Shown: positions 44,644 to 54,370 of the stretch, in pieces | Position numbering within the stretch: position 1 is the first letter of the stretch | How the letters are laid out: the number at the start of each line of letters is the position of its first letter | DNA from: Citrobacter europaeus | Lineage (GTDB): Bacteria > Pseudomonadota > Gammaproteobacteria > Enterobacterales > Enterobacteriaceae | Length of the DNA stretch: 64,000 bases | Direction: 5' to 3' | Assembly (NCBI GenBank): GCA_020099315.1 | Contig: CP083650.1 | Span: 1-64,000 of the forward strand | Notes under the pieces: generated by a model | Told to the model about the DNA's origin: nothing | Databases searched by the model: none | Seen by the model: the letters and a program-made list of their open reading frames with translations, nothing else | Program-made: the position numbers and the translations under genes

Positions 44644-46095
44644 CTATTTGCTTTCATTTACGGTTTCCATCATGAGCTGTTGCTGCTTTTCTTTGGACAA
44701 GCGAGCGATGCCAAAGCCAGTGAAACCCCATAGCGTCGCAAAGAAAATGCCACTCCAGCAGAGAATAGCCCACGGAAGATAGCTTAATGTAGCAACACCA
44801 AGCGTACCTGCCATGTAGGCACCCGCGGCAGTCCAGGGCAGAATCGGTTCAAATATGGTGGCAGAGTCTTCTACAGTCCTCGCCAGATTTTTTGGATGTA
44901 GCCCGCGCTCAATATAAGCACTTCGTAACATTTCAATCGGGATCAGGATTGAGATCTGACCATTACAGGTCACGCTAATCATTGTTAAGCCACAGGCAAT
45001 AGTCGCAAGAATCATGGTTCCTGTGGAATGAACTAATTTGAGCAGATTATGGACGATGACTTCTAAAGCGCCGCTCAAGGCCAATGTTCCCGCGAATGAA
45101 AGGGCGCAGAAACAAATAAGCAACGTACTCATCATCGAGTTCATGCCACCGCGGTTGAGCAAATTACCTAATAGCGGATTAACATCTTTATCGGTAAGCA
45201 TTGAAACGTTAAATCCGTCTACTGCACTTTTTACAATGTCGTGTAGTGCGAAACCCTGAATGACGCTGGCGTTGATCATGGCTACCAGTGCCGAAACAAG
45301 CATAATTGGAATAGTTGGTTTCTTGGTAATCGAACCGTACAGGACAATGGCAATGGGGAGCAATAACAACAAATTAAAATGATAAATCCCCTTTAATCCC
45401 TCTGTAATTAGCTGAACTTTGTCGGGCACGGTTGAGCCGCCGAGATCGCCATTCATTCCATAGAGGGTCATAACAACGGCTGACAGAATCAATGAAGGAA
45501 GGGTTGTGTAAAGTAAATGAGCGATGTGTTCATAGAGATCTATCTGGGCCGCCATCGCGGCCAGGTTAGTGTCGCCTGAAAGAGGTGACAGTTTGTCCCC
45601 GAAATAAGCCCCCGCCACAATAGCGCCAGCAGTTGCTGCCAGATTAGCCTCCATTCCGATGGCCACACCCATAAATGCTACACCGACGGTGCCTGCCGAT
45701 CCCCAGGATGTCCCTGTGCATACAGAGACGACGGCAGTAACGAGCAGGGCGGTCACATAGATCATTGAAGGATTTATCAGATTAAGGCCGTAATAAATCA
45801 TCAGCGGAATAGTACCGCCTATCATCCATGTCCCAATCAGGAGGCCCACGCTGATCAAAATTAGCAGAGCAGGCATTGTTTTGGCGATTTTCTGCGATAT
45901 TGATTCAAGGATTGCATTGTAGCCGTACCCCAACCGCTTAACTAACAGCGCAGCAATGACGGTTGAAAGAACCATTAATGGCTCAGGTGGCAGATCGAAA
46001 GCTGCATAGCCAACTCCCAGCAATAGAACCATCGCTAGTATTGGTAACAATGATTCCACCAGAGTTGGTGTTCTTGGAGTATTGTTATTATTCAT
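44644..46095 (-). CDS. NhaC-family Na+/H+ antiporter-like transporter
   Basis: A 483-residue inner-membrane protein with about eleven to twelve hydrophobic segments, of the NhaC branch of the ion-transporter superfamily. Characteristic segments are TGTSWGSAGTVGVAFMGVAIGM (about 125) and GAYFGDKLSPLSGDTNLAA (about 160), plus TCNGQISILIPIEMLRSAY toward the C-terminus. The start at 46095 overlaps the upstream aminotransferase stop by eight bases, so the pair is co-translated. Family members exchange Na+ or H+ with amino or organic acids. Pairing with a C-S lyase suggests transport of a sulfur amino acid, which is inference. Confidence 0.85.
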   Translation of the reverse strand: MNNNNTPRTPTLVESLLPILAMVLLLGVGYAAFDLPPEPLMVLSTVIAALLVKRLGYGYNAILESISQKIAKTMPALLILISVGLLIGTWMIGGTIPLMIYYGLNLINPSMIYVTALLVTAVVSVCTGTSWGSAGTVGVAFMGVAIGMEANLAATAGAIVAGAYFGDKLSPLSGDTNLAAMAAQIDLYEHIAHLLYTTLPSLILSAVVMTLYGMNGDLGGSTVPDKVQLITEGLKGIYHFNLLLLLPIAIVLYGSITKKPTIPIMLVSALVAMINASVIQGFALHDIVKSAVDGFNVSMLTDKDVNPLLGNLLNRGGMNSMMSTLLICFCALSFAGTLALSGALEVIVHNLLKLVHSTGTMILATIACGLTMISVTCNGQISILIPIEMLRSAYIERGLHPKNLARTVEDSATIFEPILPWTAAGAYMAGTLGVATLSYLPWAILCWSGIFFATLWGFTGFGIARLSKEKQQQLMMETVNESK

Positions 46096-47266
46096 GGAGG
46101 GAAACTCCTGTAGTGAAGGGTATGCTCTGATAAATCCGTTCAAATGCTTGTGTAAGAGTGGTTCTCGGCGTGGCGATGTTCACGCGGAAAAAACCAAGTC
46201 CTTCATCGCCAAAATCTGATCCCCAACTCATCTCAACACCAGCGAGGGAGACAAACCAATGGCGTAGTTGCTCTTCGCTGATGTTCATCGCTCGGTAGTC
46301 GATCCACAACATGTAAGTTCCACCACCAGAGGCGACAACCCAGTCTGGAAAATGAGCCTGGCAGAATGATTGAACCCAGCGCCTGTTTTCGGCCAAATAA
46401 TCTTTTAATGCTGCTAACCAAGAATCGCCATGGCGGTAAGCACAGAGAAATGCAGGAACAGAGAAATAACCAGGATTATGGATACCTGCTGCAACAAGAG
46501 CTGATTTAAACTTTTCACGATACTTATCATTAGCAATAACAATATTGGCGATTTCAAGTCCGGCCATATTGAATGTTTTTGCTGGAGATGTACAAATAAA
46601 CGAGTTTTGTGCAACGTATGAACTTATCGAAGAGATTGTTTGATGTTGTTTTTTGGTGAAATTGAAGTCTGCATGAACATCATCGGAAATAATAAAAACA
46701 TTATATTTCTCTGCTAATGAAGCTATTTTTCTCAGATTGTCTTCTGACCAGATTGTTCCTGTTGGATTATGCGGCGATATTAGAATAAAACAACAAGCCG
46801 TTTTAAACTTATCTTCGAGATCCGCAAAGTCTATTTCATAGCGGTGGTCACGATAAAATAACGCACTTTCCAGCAATACTCTATGGTTGACTTCAACTGC
46901 ATGGCTAATAGGATGATAGGCTGGGGCCAGGCTGACAATAGCATCTCCCGGCTGGGTAAAGTTCTGGATAAATAATGAGACGGCTTGTACCACTCGTGGG
47001 CAAAAAACAATGTGTTCAGGGTTGACCTTCCACGAGTAATGGCGTTGGTACCACTGTGCTGTTACTTGCTGCCAGTCATCACTTAATAATGTATAACCGT
47101 AGATACCTTTCTGATTTGCGACTGACAATTCAGAAACTATAAAATCAGCTACGGGGATATCCATATCAGCTACAGACAGAGGGATGATGTCACGCCCCTT
47201 GTTATTATATTTAGCGCTATAGGTTCCGTCGCGTGAAATAACTTTATCAAAATTATAAACTTTCAT
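46088..47266 (-). CDS. MalY/PatB-family PLP C-S beta-lyase or aminotransferase
   Basis: A 392-residue fold-type I PLP enzyme. It starts MKVYNFDKVISRDGTYSAKY, which leaves out 38 upstream codons without a ribosome site. PLSVADMDIP (about 28) is the WVADMDF-type motif of PatB/MalY. HNPTGTIW (about 164) and SDDVHADF (about 195) bind the cofactor, and the PLP lysine is in SPAKTFNMAGL (about 228). Most relatives split cystathionine or cysteine conjugates. A+T content is visibly higher than in the mal genes next door, hinting at transfer. Confidence 0.87.
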   Translation of the reverse strand: MKVYNFDKVISRDGTYSAKYNNKGRDIIPLSVADMDIPVADFIVSELSVANQKGIYGYTLLSDDWQQVTAQWYQRHYSWKVNPEHIVFCPRVVQAVSLFIQNFTQPGDAIVSLAPAYHPISHAVEVNHRVLLESALFYRDHRYEIDFADLEDKFKTACCFILISPHNPTGTIWSEDNLRKIASLAEKYNVFIISDDVHADFNFTKKQHQTISSISSYVAQNSFICTSPAKTFNMAGLEIANIVIANDKYREKFKSALVAAGIHNPGYFSVPAFLCAYRHGDSWLAALKDYLAENRRWVQSFCQAHFPDWVVASGGGTYMLWIDYRAMNISEEQLRHWFVSLAGVEMSWGSDFGDEGLGFFRVNIATPRTTLTQAFERIYQSIPFTTGVSLHE

Positions 47267-47460
47267 ATTTGTTACTCGCCCGATTTTATCGTTAGGGTAA
47301 TGTAATATTTCGAGAGTGGAAGTGTTATTCTGTATTTTGTTTTCGTCATTATGAAAATTTGCATATGTGATGCTTATCACAAAGATGTTAACTGTCTGTC
47401 AATAAAAATAATCCAGTGAGTGTAAACGTTTTACATCGCTTAAGCGTATGGAATTTACAT

Positions 47461-47487
47461 AAAAAAAGGGCGCTCCGTAGAGCGCCG
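47461..47487 (-). terminator. malEFG operon terminator
   Basis: On the minus strand GGCGCTC-tac-GGAGCGCC followed by seven T; 82 bp beyond the malG stop. Confidence 0.85.
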
Positions 47488-47568
47488 AATAACAGTCACA
47501 GGTTGGGATAACATAAATTGAGGGTTGCAGTGGCATTGCCCGTTGCCGGGCGGTTACTTCGGTAAAAC

Positions 47569-48459
47569 TTAACCTTTCACACCACCCGCCGTCAGGCCGT
47601 TGACCAGCCAGCGCTGCGCCAGCAGGAATACCAGAGTGATCGGAATGGCTGAAAGTACAGCTGCGGCGGCAAAGTCGCCCCACAAGTAGTTCTGTGGATT
47701 GAGGTACTGCTGCATACCTACCGCGAGGGTGTAGCTGTTCACATCACGCAGCAGCAGTGACGCGACCGGTACTTCGGTAATGGCGGCAATGAACGACAGA
47801 ATAAACACGACCGCCAGAATCGGAACGGAAAGCGGTAACAGCACCAGGCGGAAAGCCTGCCACGGCGTAGCGCCATCCAGCGCGGCCGCTTCTTCCAGCG
47901 AACCGTCGATGGTTTCGAAATAGCCCTTAATCGTCCACACATGCAGCGCAATACCGCCGAGATAAGCGAAGATCACGCCGCCGTGAGTGTTCAGGCCGAT
48001 AAACGGAATGTACTGGCCCAGGCGGTCAAACAAAGCATACAACGCGACCAGAGACAGTACCGCCGGGAACATCTGGAAAATCAGCATCCCTTTCAGCAGG
48101 GTTGCTTTGCCCGGGAATCGCATACGGGCAAAGGCGTAAGCACAGGTGGTGGAAAGCGTCACGATACCGATCGCGGTAATGGTGGCCACTTTCACCGAGT
48201 TCCACAGCCATAACAGTACCGGGAACGGCGGCGGGGTCACGCGGCCATCTGCGTGCTCAACGCTAAAGCCCAGCGCCAGTTTCCAGTGCTCCCAGGAGAT
48301 GTTTTCCGGGATCAGGCTGCCGGTGGCAAAGTTACCTTCGCGCAGCGAGATAGCGATAACCATCAGCAGCGGGAACATGATCGCCGCGATAAAAATCAGC
48401 AGCCCTAAGTGCGTTGCGAATAAACGTAACTTTTGTGATTTCGGTTGGACCATAGCCAT
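47569..48459 (-). CDS. malG: Maltose ABC transporter permease MalG
   Basis: Inner-membrane subunit of MalFGK2, 296 residues as in E. coli, with six membrane spans. The EAA loop that contacts MalK is EEAAALDGATPWQAFRLVLLPL, about residues 190-211. The protein ends WLVNGLTAGGVKG, the tail that reaches into the MalK interface. It is last in malEFG, 14 bp after malF, with GGGAGATAAC before the ATG. Confidence 0.97.
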   Translation of the reverse strand: MAMVQPKSQKLRLFATHLGLLIFIAAIMFPLLMVIAISLREGNFATGSLIPENISWEHWKLALGFSVEHADGRVTPPPFPVLLWLWNSVKVATITAIGIVTLSTTCAYAFARMRFPGKATLLKGMLIFQMFPAVLSLVALYALFDRLGQYIPFIGLNTHGGVIFAYLGGIALHVWTIKGYFETIDGSLEEAAALDGATPWQAFRLVLLPLSVPILAVVFILSFIAAITEVPVASLLLRDVNSYTLAVGMQQYLNPQNYLWGDFAAAAVLSAIPITLVFLLAQRWLVNGLTAGGVKG

Positions 48460-48473
48460 TGTCGTTATCTCCC

Positions 48474-50018
48474 TTAATCAAACTTCATACGTGTGGCTTT
48501 CAGGTTCACAATCGCCAGCGCGCCAACCAGCAGGAAGATCAGTGTGGCAATCGCCGCCGCCAGACCGAAGTCCTGACCACCGCCGCCTTCAAAGGCAATA
48601 CGATAGGTGTAGCTCACGAGCAGGTCGGTATAACCGGCTGGCGTGGTGGTACCGAGCCTGTCCGGACCACCGTTGGTCAACAGTTGAATCAGCACGAAGT
48701 TGTTAAAGTTAAAGGCGAAGCTGGCGATCATCAGCGGCGTCAGGGGCTTGATCAGCAGCGGCAACGTAATCTTAAAGAAGTTCTGGAACGGACCTGCGCC
48801 ATCCATCGCCGAGGCTTCGTACAGATCGTCAGGAATTGCTTTCAGCAGGCCCATGCACAGGATCATCATGTATGGATAGCCCAGCCAGGTGTTGACGATA
48901 ATAATCATCGAACGCGCGGTGGTTGGGTCGCTGAACCAGGCCGGCTTGATGCCAAACAGCGCGCTCAGCATCATGTTAATTTCACCAAAGCTCTGGTTGA
49001 ACAGCCCTTTGAAAATCAGAATCGAGATAAACGATGGCACGGCATACGGCAGAATCAGCAGGACGCGGTAAATCGCTTTGCCCTTCAGGGATTCCCACTG
49101 CACCAGACAGGCGAGCACCATGCCGACGGCCACGGTCAAAATAACGGTCAGTACCGAGAAGACCACCGTCCAGACGAAGATAGCGAAGAACGGTTTCTGG
49201 ATGCCCTCGTCGGTAAAGACGCGGGTAAAATTATCCCAGCCAATAGTAACGGTGTAGCCCGGGCTAAGCTTGTCATCGCCCCAGTTACCGTCTGCATTCA
49301 CCGACTGATAGAAACCAATGTCGTTGTTCGGACGATATTTTACACCGCTCTGGCTGTTGGTGAGCGTACCGTCATCAGCGAGCGCATAGAGTGGCTGCGT
49401 GCCGGAGAACTGGCGCAGTGAACTCATAATCACTTTGCTTTCATCCGGCAGGATGGCGGTCAATTGGGTTAATGCCTGGCGATTTTGCGTAATGATACGC
49501 AGCGTTGCATGCTCGCCCGCTGGCAGCGCTTCGGCTTCTTTCAACTGCAGTTTCTGTTCGCCGCCAAATTTAAAGGCGTCGGAGAGATAATTCTTGCCGG
49601 TTTCACCGTCGGTGAGGGCCAGTTGCCACTCATCACCCGCCGGATACAGGCCAAAATTGTAGGTTTTACCCGCCTGATAAGAACGATCCATCAGAACTTC
49701 CTGAGCGCGTTCAAAGGTCAGTTGGTTGGTGCTGCTGTAGTTGGTAAAGGCAATGGCGATCGTACAAATCAGCGGAAACAGGACAAACAGCCCCATACCG
49801 GCAACGCCTGGATAAACATAGCGCCAGGCATAGGCTTTACGGTTAGCAAAAATATACAGGCCAGCAGAGCTTAAAATCAGCGTCATGATGGCAAACAGGT
49901 ACTCCCCCTGAGCGTACATCAAAACAACAAGGTAACCGACCAGCAGCCCAAGCAGACCCATCACTGACCATTTCAGCGTGTCGCTTTGCCACCAGTGTTT
50001 CTTTTTAATGACATCCAT
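48474..50018 (-). CDS. malF: Maltose ABC transporter permease MalF
   Basis: Inner-membrane subunit of 514 residues. Three N-terminal spans, a large periplasmic domain (P2 loop, about 95-275), then five more spans. The EAA motif is YEASAMDGAGPFQNFFKITLPLL, about 400-422. The maltose-binding cavity is formed with MalG. It lies downstream of malE, separated by a BIME that in E. coli is known to stabilise malE mRNA. Confidence 0.97.
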   Translation of the reverse strand: MDVIKKKHWWQSDTLKWSVMGLLGLLVGYLVVLMYAQGEYLFAIMTLILSSAGLYIFANRKAYAWRYVYPGVAGMGLFVLFPLICTIAIAFTNYSSTNQLTFERAQEVLMDRSYQAGKTYNFGLYPAGDEWQLALTDGETGKNYLSDAFKFGGEQKLQLKEAEALPAGEHATLRIITQNRQALTQLTAILPDESKVIMSSLRQFSGTQPLYALADDGTLTNSQSGVKYRPNNDIGFYQSVNADGNWGDDKLSPGYTVTIGWDNFTRVFTDEGIQKPFFAIFVWTVVFSVLTVILTVAVGMVLACLVQWESLKGKAIYRVLLILPYAVPSFISILIFKGLFNQSFGEINMMLSALFGIKPAWFSDPTTARSMIIIVNTWLGYPYMMILCMGLLKAIPDDLYEASAMDGAGPFQNFFKITLPLLIKPLTPLMIASFAFNFNNFVLIQLLTNGGPDRLGTTTPAGYTDLLVSYTYRIAFEGGGGQDFGLAAAIATLIFLLVGALAIVNLKATRMKFD

Positions 50019-50055
50019 GGGGATCTTCCTCTACAACATTGAACATCTGTCGGCA

Positions 50056-50143
50056 AAAGTGCCTGATGGCGCTGCGCTTATCAGGCCTACGGTGAGTTGT
50101 AGGCCGGATAAGGCATTTATGCCGCCATCCGGCACGTGTGCTA
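50056..50143. repeat. BIME between malE and malF
   Basis: Two inverted REP units: GCCTGATGGCGCTGCGCTTATCAGGCC and TGTAGGCCGGATAAGGC with GCCGCCATCCGGCAC. This is the same place as the well-studied malE-malF REP of E. coli, which stabilises the upstream malE message. Confidence 0.93.
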
Positions 50144-50148
50144 CAGCA

Positions 50149-51339
50149 CTACTTGGTGATACGACCTTGTGCATCTTTCAGTGCGGCATCGACGGTCTGA
50201 CGACCGCTGGCTGCGTTAATCACTGCGGTACGTACGGCATACCAGAATGCGGACATCTGTGGGATGTTCGGCATGATTTCGCCTTTCTGGGCGTTATCCA
50301 TGGTGGCGGCGATGCGTGGGTCTTTTGCTAACTGATCCTGGAAGGATTTCAGCGCAACGGCGCCCAGTGGTTTGTCCTTATTCACTTCATCCAGACCCTG
50401 ATCGGTCAGCAGGTAGTTTTCGAGGAACTCTTTCGCCAGCTCTTTGTTCGGGCTGGCGGCGTTGATACCCGCGCTCAGCACGCCAACAAACGGTTTAGAC
50501 GGCTTGCCTTTGAAGGTTGGCAACAGCGCGACGCCGTAGTTGATTTTGCTCTTGTCGATGTTAGACCATGCCCACGGGCCGTTGATGGTCATCGCGGTAT
50601 CGCCTTTGTTAAAGGCCGCTTCAGCGATGGAGTAATCGGTATCCGCGTTCATGTGTTTGTTCTTGATCAGGTCAACCAGGAAGGTCAGGCCCGCTTTCGC
50701 GCCAGCGTTATCCACGCCCACGTCTTTCACGTCGTACTTGCCGTTTTCAAACTTGAACGCGTAACCGCCGTCGGCGGCAATCAGCGGCCAGGTGAAGTAC
50801 GGTTCTTGCAGGTTGAACATCAGCGCGGATTTACCTTTCGCCTTCAGTTCTTTATCCAGTGCAGGAATTTCTTCCCAGGTTTTCGGTGGATTTGGCACGA
50901 GGTCTTTGTTGTAAATCAGCGACAGCGCTTCAACCGCGATCGGGTAGGCAATCAGTTTGCCGTTATAGCGTACGGCATCCCAGGTGAACGGATAGAGCTT
51001 GTCCTGGAATGCTTTGTCAGGCGTTATTTCAGCCAGCAGGCCAGACTGAGCGTAGCCGCCAAAACGGTCATGCGCCCAGAAGATGATGTCCGGGCCGTCG
51101 CCGGTCGCGGCAACCTGCGGGAATTTCTCTTCCAGTTTGTCCGGGTGCTCAATGGTGACTTTGATCCCGGTGTCTTTCTCGAATTTTTTGCCCACTTCAG
51201 CGAGGCCGTTATAGCCTTTGTCGCCGTTAATCCAGATAACCAGCTTACCTTCTTCAATCTTGGCGAGAGCCGAGGCGGAAAACATCATCGTCGTTAATGC
51301 AGACAATGCGAGGATGCGTGCGCCAGTTTTGATTTTCAT
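50149..51339 (-). CDS. malE: Periplasmic maltose-binding protein MalE
   Basis: Binds maltose and maltodextrins in the periplasm and delivers them to MalFGK2 (and to the Tar receptor in E. coli). The 396-residue precursor starts MKIKTGARIL; an ATG three codons upstream is rejected on length. The signal peptide ends SASALA (residue 26) and the mature protein begins KIEEGKLVIWINGDKGYNG. Sugar-contacting aromatics such as those in EPYFTWPLIAADGGYAF and INGPWAWSNI are present. It is the first gene of malEFG and divergent from malK. Confidence 0.98.
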   Translation of the reverse strand: MKIKTGARILALSALTTMMFSASALAKIEEGKLVIWINGDKGYNGLAEVGKKFEKDTGIKVTIEHPDKLEEKFPQVAATGDGPDIIFWAHDRFGGYAQSGLLAEITPDKAFQDKLYPFTWDAVRYNGKLIAYPIAVEALSLIYNKDLVPNPPKTWEEIPALDKELKAKGKSALMFNLQEPYFTWPLIAADGGYAFKFENGKYDVKDVGVDNAGAKAGLTFLVDLIKNKHMNADTDYSIAEAAFNKGDTAMTINGPWAWSNIDKSKINYGVALLPTFKGKPSKPFVGVLSAGINAASPNKELAKEFLENYLLTDQGLDEVNKDKPLGAVALKSFQDQLAKDPRIAATMDNAQKGEIMPNIPQMSAFWYAVRTAVINAASGRQTVDAALKDAQGRITK

Positions 51340-51699
51340 AGTTCCCATCCTGTTTGGTGATTTTGCAGAGGTGGCTTAACGGTTACTAGTTTCTTTATAC
51401 GACAACCTCTTTCCATCCTCCTTACCCCTACGCCCCACCCGCTCTTTATGTGATCTGTGTTACATAAATGTGAGTATTGCGTACTGGCGCACATAAAAAC
51501 CCACCGATTTTTGCAGGCTGCATCACGAAATTCCTCCGCTGCGTACGGCCCGGGTCTCAGACGCTGCTCTCTCATCCTCCCGCCTCCTCCCCCATAAAAA
51601 AGCCGGGGGGTGGAGGATTCACGCAGTCAAGGGATCACGCATAGTCAGCCCATCATGAATGTTGCTGTCGATGACAGGTTGTAACGAAGGGAGAAGGGC
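51340..51699. promoter_or_regulatory. Divergent malEFG/malK-lamB-malM control region
   Basis: A 360-bp gap with no gene. It holds a CRP site TGTGATCTGTGTTACA (51449-51464) and several MalT-type boxes of the GGA(T/G)GA kind: GGAGGATGG near 51413-51421 (minus strand), GGGAGGATGAG and GGGGGAGGAGG near 51572-51594 (minus strand), and GGTGGAGGATTC near 51609-51620 (plus strand). The arrangement of CRP site flanked by MalT sites fits the shared nucleoprotein regulation of these promoters in E. coli. Confidence 0.75.
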
Positions 51700-52809
51700 A
51701 TGGCGAGCGTACAGCTGCGAAATGTAACGAAAGCCTGGGGTGACGTGGTGGTATCGAAAGATATCAATCTCGACATTCACGAAGGGGAATTCGTGGTGTT
51801 TGTCGGACCTTCAGGCTGCGGTAAGTCGACCTTGCTGCGTATGATTGCCGGACTTGAAACCATCACCAGTGGCGATCTGTTTATCGGGGAGACCCGGATG
51901 AACGACATTCCACCCGCCGAACGCGGTGTGGGCATGGTCTTTCAGTCCTATGCGTTGTATCCCCATTTATCTGTCGCGGAAAACATGTCGTTCGGCCTCA
52001 AACTGGCCGGAGCGAAAAAAGAGGTGATGAATCAGCGCGTGAACCAGGTCGCGGAAGTTCTGCAACTGGCGCACCTGCTGGAACGTAAACCGAAAGCACT
52101 TTCCGGCGGACAACGTCAGCGTGTGGCGATTGGCCGTACGCTGGTCGCCGAACCGCGCGTATTCCTGCTGGATGAACCCCTGTCGAACCTGGACGCCGCA
52201 CTGCGCGTGCAGATGCGTATTGAAATTTCCCGCCTGCATAAACGTCTGGGCCGCACGATGATTTACGTCACCCACGATCAGGTCGAAGCGATGACGCTGG
52301 CCGACAAAATTGTGGTGCTGGATGCCGGTCGCGTAGCGCAGGTCGGTAAGCCCCTGGAGCTGTATCACTACCCGGCGGACCGCTTTGTAGCGGGCTTCAT
52401 TGGTTCGCCGAAGATGAACTTCCTGCCGGTGAAAGTCACGGCAACGGCCATCGATCAAGTGCAGGTTGAGCTGCCCAACCGCCAGCAAATCTGGCTACCG
52501 GTAGACAGCCATGCGGTGCAGGTTGGCGCCAACATGTCTTTAGGTATCCGCCCGGAACATCTGCTGCCCAGCGATATCGCCGATGTCACCCTCGAAGGTG
52601 AAGTGCAGGTGGTCGAGCAGTTGGGTCACGAAACACAAATTCATATCCAGATCCCCGCCATCCGTCAAAACCTGGTTTACCGCCAGAACGACGTGGTGTT
52701 GGTAGAAGAGGGTGCCACATTCGCTATCGGCCTGCCGCCAGAGCGTTGCCATCTGTTCCGTGAGGATGGCACTGCATGTCGTCGGTTGCACCAGGAGCCG
52801 GGCGTTTAA
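51700..52809 (+). CDS. malK: Maltose transporter ATPase MalK
   Basis: ATP-hydrolysing subunit of MalFGK2; in E. coli it also sequesters MalT and is the target of EIIA-Glc. The product is 369 residues, two shorter than E. coli. Walker A is GPSGCGKST (about 36-44), the ABC signature LSGGQRQRVAIGRTL (about 134) and Walker B FLLDEPLSNLD (about 154), with the switch histidine in VTHDQ (His192). The C-terminal regulatory OB domain begins near 235 (IGSPKMNFLPV). First gene of malK-lamB-malM. Confidence 0.97.
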   Translation: MASVQLRNVTKAWGDVVVSKDINLDIHEGEFVVFVGPSGCGKSTLLRMIAGLETITSGDLFIGETRMNDIPPAERGVGMVFQSYALYPHLSVAENMSFGLKLAGAKKEVMNQRVNQVAEVLQLAHLLERKPKALSGGQRQRVAIGRTLVAEPRVFLLDEPLSNLDAALRVQMRIEISRLHKRLGRTMIYVTHDQVEAMTLADKIVVLDAGRVAQVGKPLELYHYPADRFVAGFIGSPKMNFLPVKVTATAIDQVQVELPNRQQIWLPVDSHAVQVGANMSLGIRPEHLLPSDIADVTLEGEVQVVEQLGHETQIHIQIPAIRQNLVYRQNDVVLVEEGATFAIGLPPERCHLFREDGTACRRLHQEPGV

Positions 52810-52901
52810 GGTCCCCATAAAAAAAACGAAACGCAAAACCATTCGCAGTTGCAGAAGGTGGCAGCGTTTAAAGAAAAGCAATGATCTCAGGAGATAGAAC
52901 G

Positions 52902-54257
52902 ATGATTACTCTGCGCAAACTCCCTCTGGCGGTTGCTGTGGCAGCAGGCATTATGTCTGTTCAGGCAATGGCCGTGGACTTCCATGGTTATGCTCGTTCC
53001 GGTATTGGCTGGACGGGTAGCGGCGGTGAACAACAATGTTTCCAGGCAACAGGTGCACAAAGTAAATACCGTCTTGGTAACGAATGTGAAACCTATGCGG
53101 AAATCAAATTAGGTCAGGAAGTGTGGAAAGAGGGCGATAAGAGCTTCTACTTCGACACCAACGTTGCCTACTCCGTTGCACAGCAGAATGACTGGGAAGC
53201 GACCGATCCTGCTTTCCGCGAAGCCAACGTGCAGGGTAAAAACCTGATTGAATGGCTGCCGGGTTCCACCATCTGGGCCGGTAAACGTTTCTATCAGCGT
53301 CATGACGTCCACATGATCGACTTCTACTACTGGGATATTTCAGGTCCTGGTGCTGGTATTGAAAACATCGATCTGGGCTTCGGTAAACTGTCTCTGGCGG
53401 CCACCCGTTCTCAGGAAGCTGGGGGGTCTTATACCTTCAGTAGCCAGAATATCTACGACACCTCTAAAGATACCGCGAACGACGTATTTGACGTACGTTT
53501 AGCGCAGATGGCTACTAACCCTGACGGTATGCTGGAACTGGGTGTGGACTATGGCCGCGCGAATAAAACCGACGGTTACAGCTACGCGGATGACGCAACG
53601 AAAGATGGTTGGATGTTCACCGCAGAACACACCCAAAGTATGCTGAAAGGCTATAACAAATTTGTTGTTCAGTACGCGACTGACGCCATGACAACGCAAG
53701 GTAAGGGCGGCTCGCAGGGGACTTACGGCTCTACCTTCGATACTCAGGTATCTCCAGATGCACCTGTCATCCATCATGTTGACAACAACATCAATAACAA
53801 TGGTAGCCTGGTACGCGTACTTGACCATGGTGCAATCTCTCTGGGCGACAAGTGGGACCTGATGTACGTCGGTATGTATCAGAACATCGACCTGGATAAC
53901 GACCTGGGTACCGAATGGTACACCGTGGGTATCCGTCCGATGTACAAATGGACGCCGATCATGAGCACCTTGCTGGAAGTCGGTTACGACAACGTTAAAT
54001 CACAGCAGACCAGCGATCGCAACAGCCAGTACAAAATCACCCTGGCACAACAATGGCAGGCTGGCGACAGCATCTGGTCTCGCCCGGCAATCCGCGTCTT
54101 CGCAACCTATGCCAAATGGGATGAAGAGTGGGGTTACGTGAAAAATGGCGACAAAGTTTCTAAATATGCCGCCGCAACTAACTCTGGTATCAGCACAACC
54201 AGCCGTGGCGACAGCGATGAGTGGTCCTTCGGTGCCCAGATGGAAATCTGGTGGTAA
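52902..54257 (+). CDS. lamB: Maltoporin LamB
   Basis: Outer-membrane trimeric 18-stranded porin for maltodextrins. The 451-residue precursor starts MITLRKLPLA after CAGGAGATAG; the signal peptide ends QAMA at residue 24 and the mature protein begins VDFHGYARSGIGWTGSGGEQQ. The plug loop region EWLPGSTIWAGKRFYQRHDVHMIDFYYW is conserved, but external loops near 155-170, 200-215, 250-275 and 415-435 differ much from E. coli, as expected for a phage and antibody target. It ends FGAQMEIWW, with the C-terminal aromatic needed for barrel assembly. Confidence 0.97.
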   Translation: MITLRKLPLAVAVAAGIMSVQAMAVDFHGYARSGIGWTGSGGEQQCFQATGAQSKYRLGNECETYAEIKLGQEVWKEGDKSFYFDTNVAYSVAQQNDWEATDPAFREANVQGKNLIEWLPGSTIWAGKRFYQRHDVHMIDFYYWDISGPGAGIENIDLGFGKLSLAATRSQEAGGSYTFSSQNIYDTSKDTANDVFDVRLAQMATNPDGMLELGVDYGRANKTDGYSYADDATKDGWMFTAEHTQSMLKGYNKFVVQYATDAMTTQGKGGSQGTYGSTFDTQVSPDAPVIHHVDNNINNNGSLVRVLDHGAISLGDKWDLMYVGMYQNIDLDNDLGTEWYTVGIRPMYKWTPIMSTLLEVGYDNVKSQQTSDRNSQYKITLAQQWQAGDSIWSRPAIRVFATYAKWDEEWGYVKNGDKVSKYAAATNSGISTTSRGDSDEWSFGAQMEIWW

Positions 54258-54285
54258 TCCAGCACTAACCTGACGTAAAGACCGA

Positions 54286-54309
54286 AAGAGGGGCGCAAGC
54301 CCCTCTTGA
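54286..54309 (+). other. Hairpin between lamB and malM
   Basis: AAGAGGGGC-gca-AGCCCCTCTT forms a nine-bp stem 30 bp after the lamB stop, without a long T-run. It is more likely an mRNA-stabilising or partially terminating structure than a full stop, since malM follows. Confidence 0.6.
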
Positions 54310-54370
54310 TTACGGTTTAGCGCGCTATTGCCTGGCCACCGCTGAACCCATGCTATCTGAGGTGATAACA

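Noticed and set aside
47461..47487. Start of a REP element after malG
   Set aside because: Lacks the REP sequence pattern; it is a simple terminator hairpin.
48459..49421. 320-codon frame antisense to malF
   Set aside because: Same reason; malF is unmistakable on the other strand.
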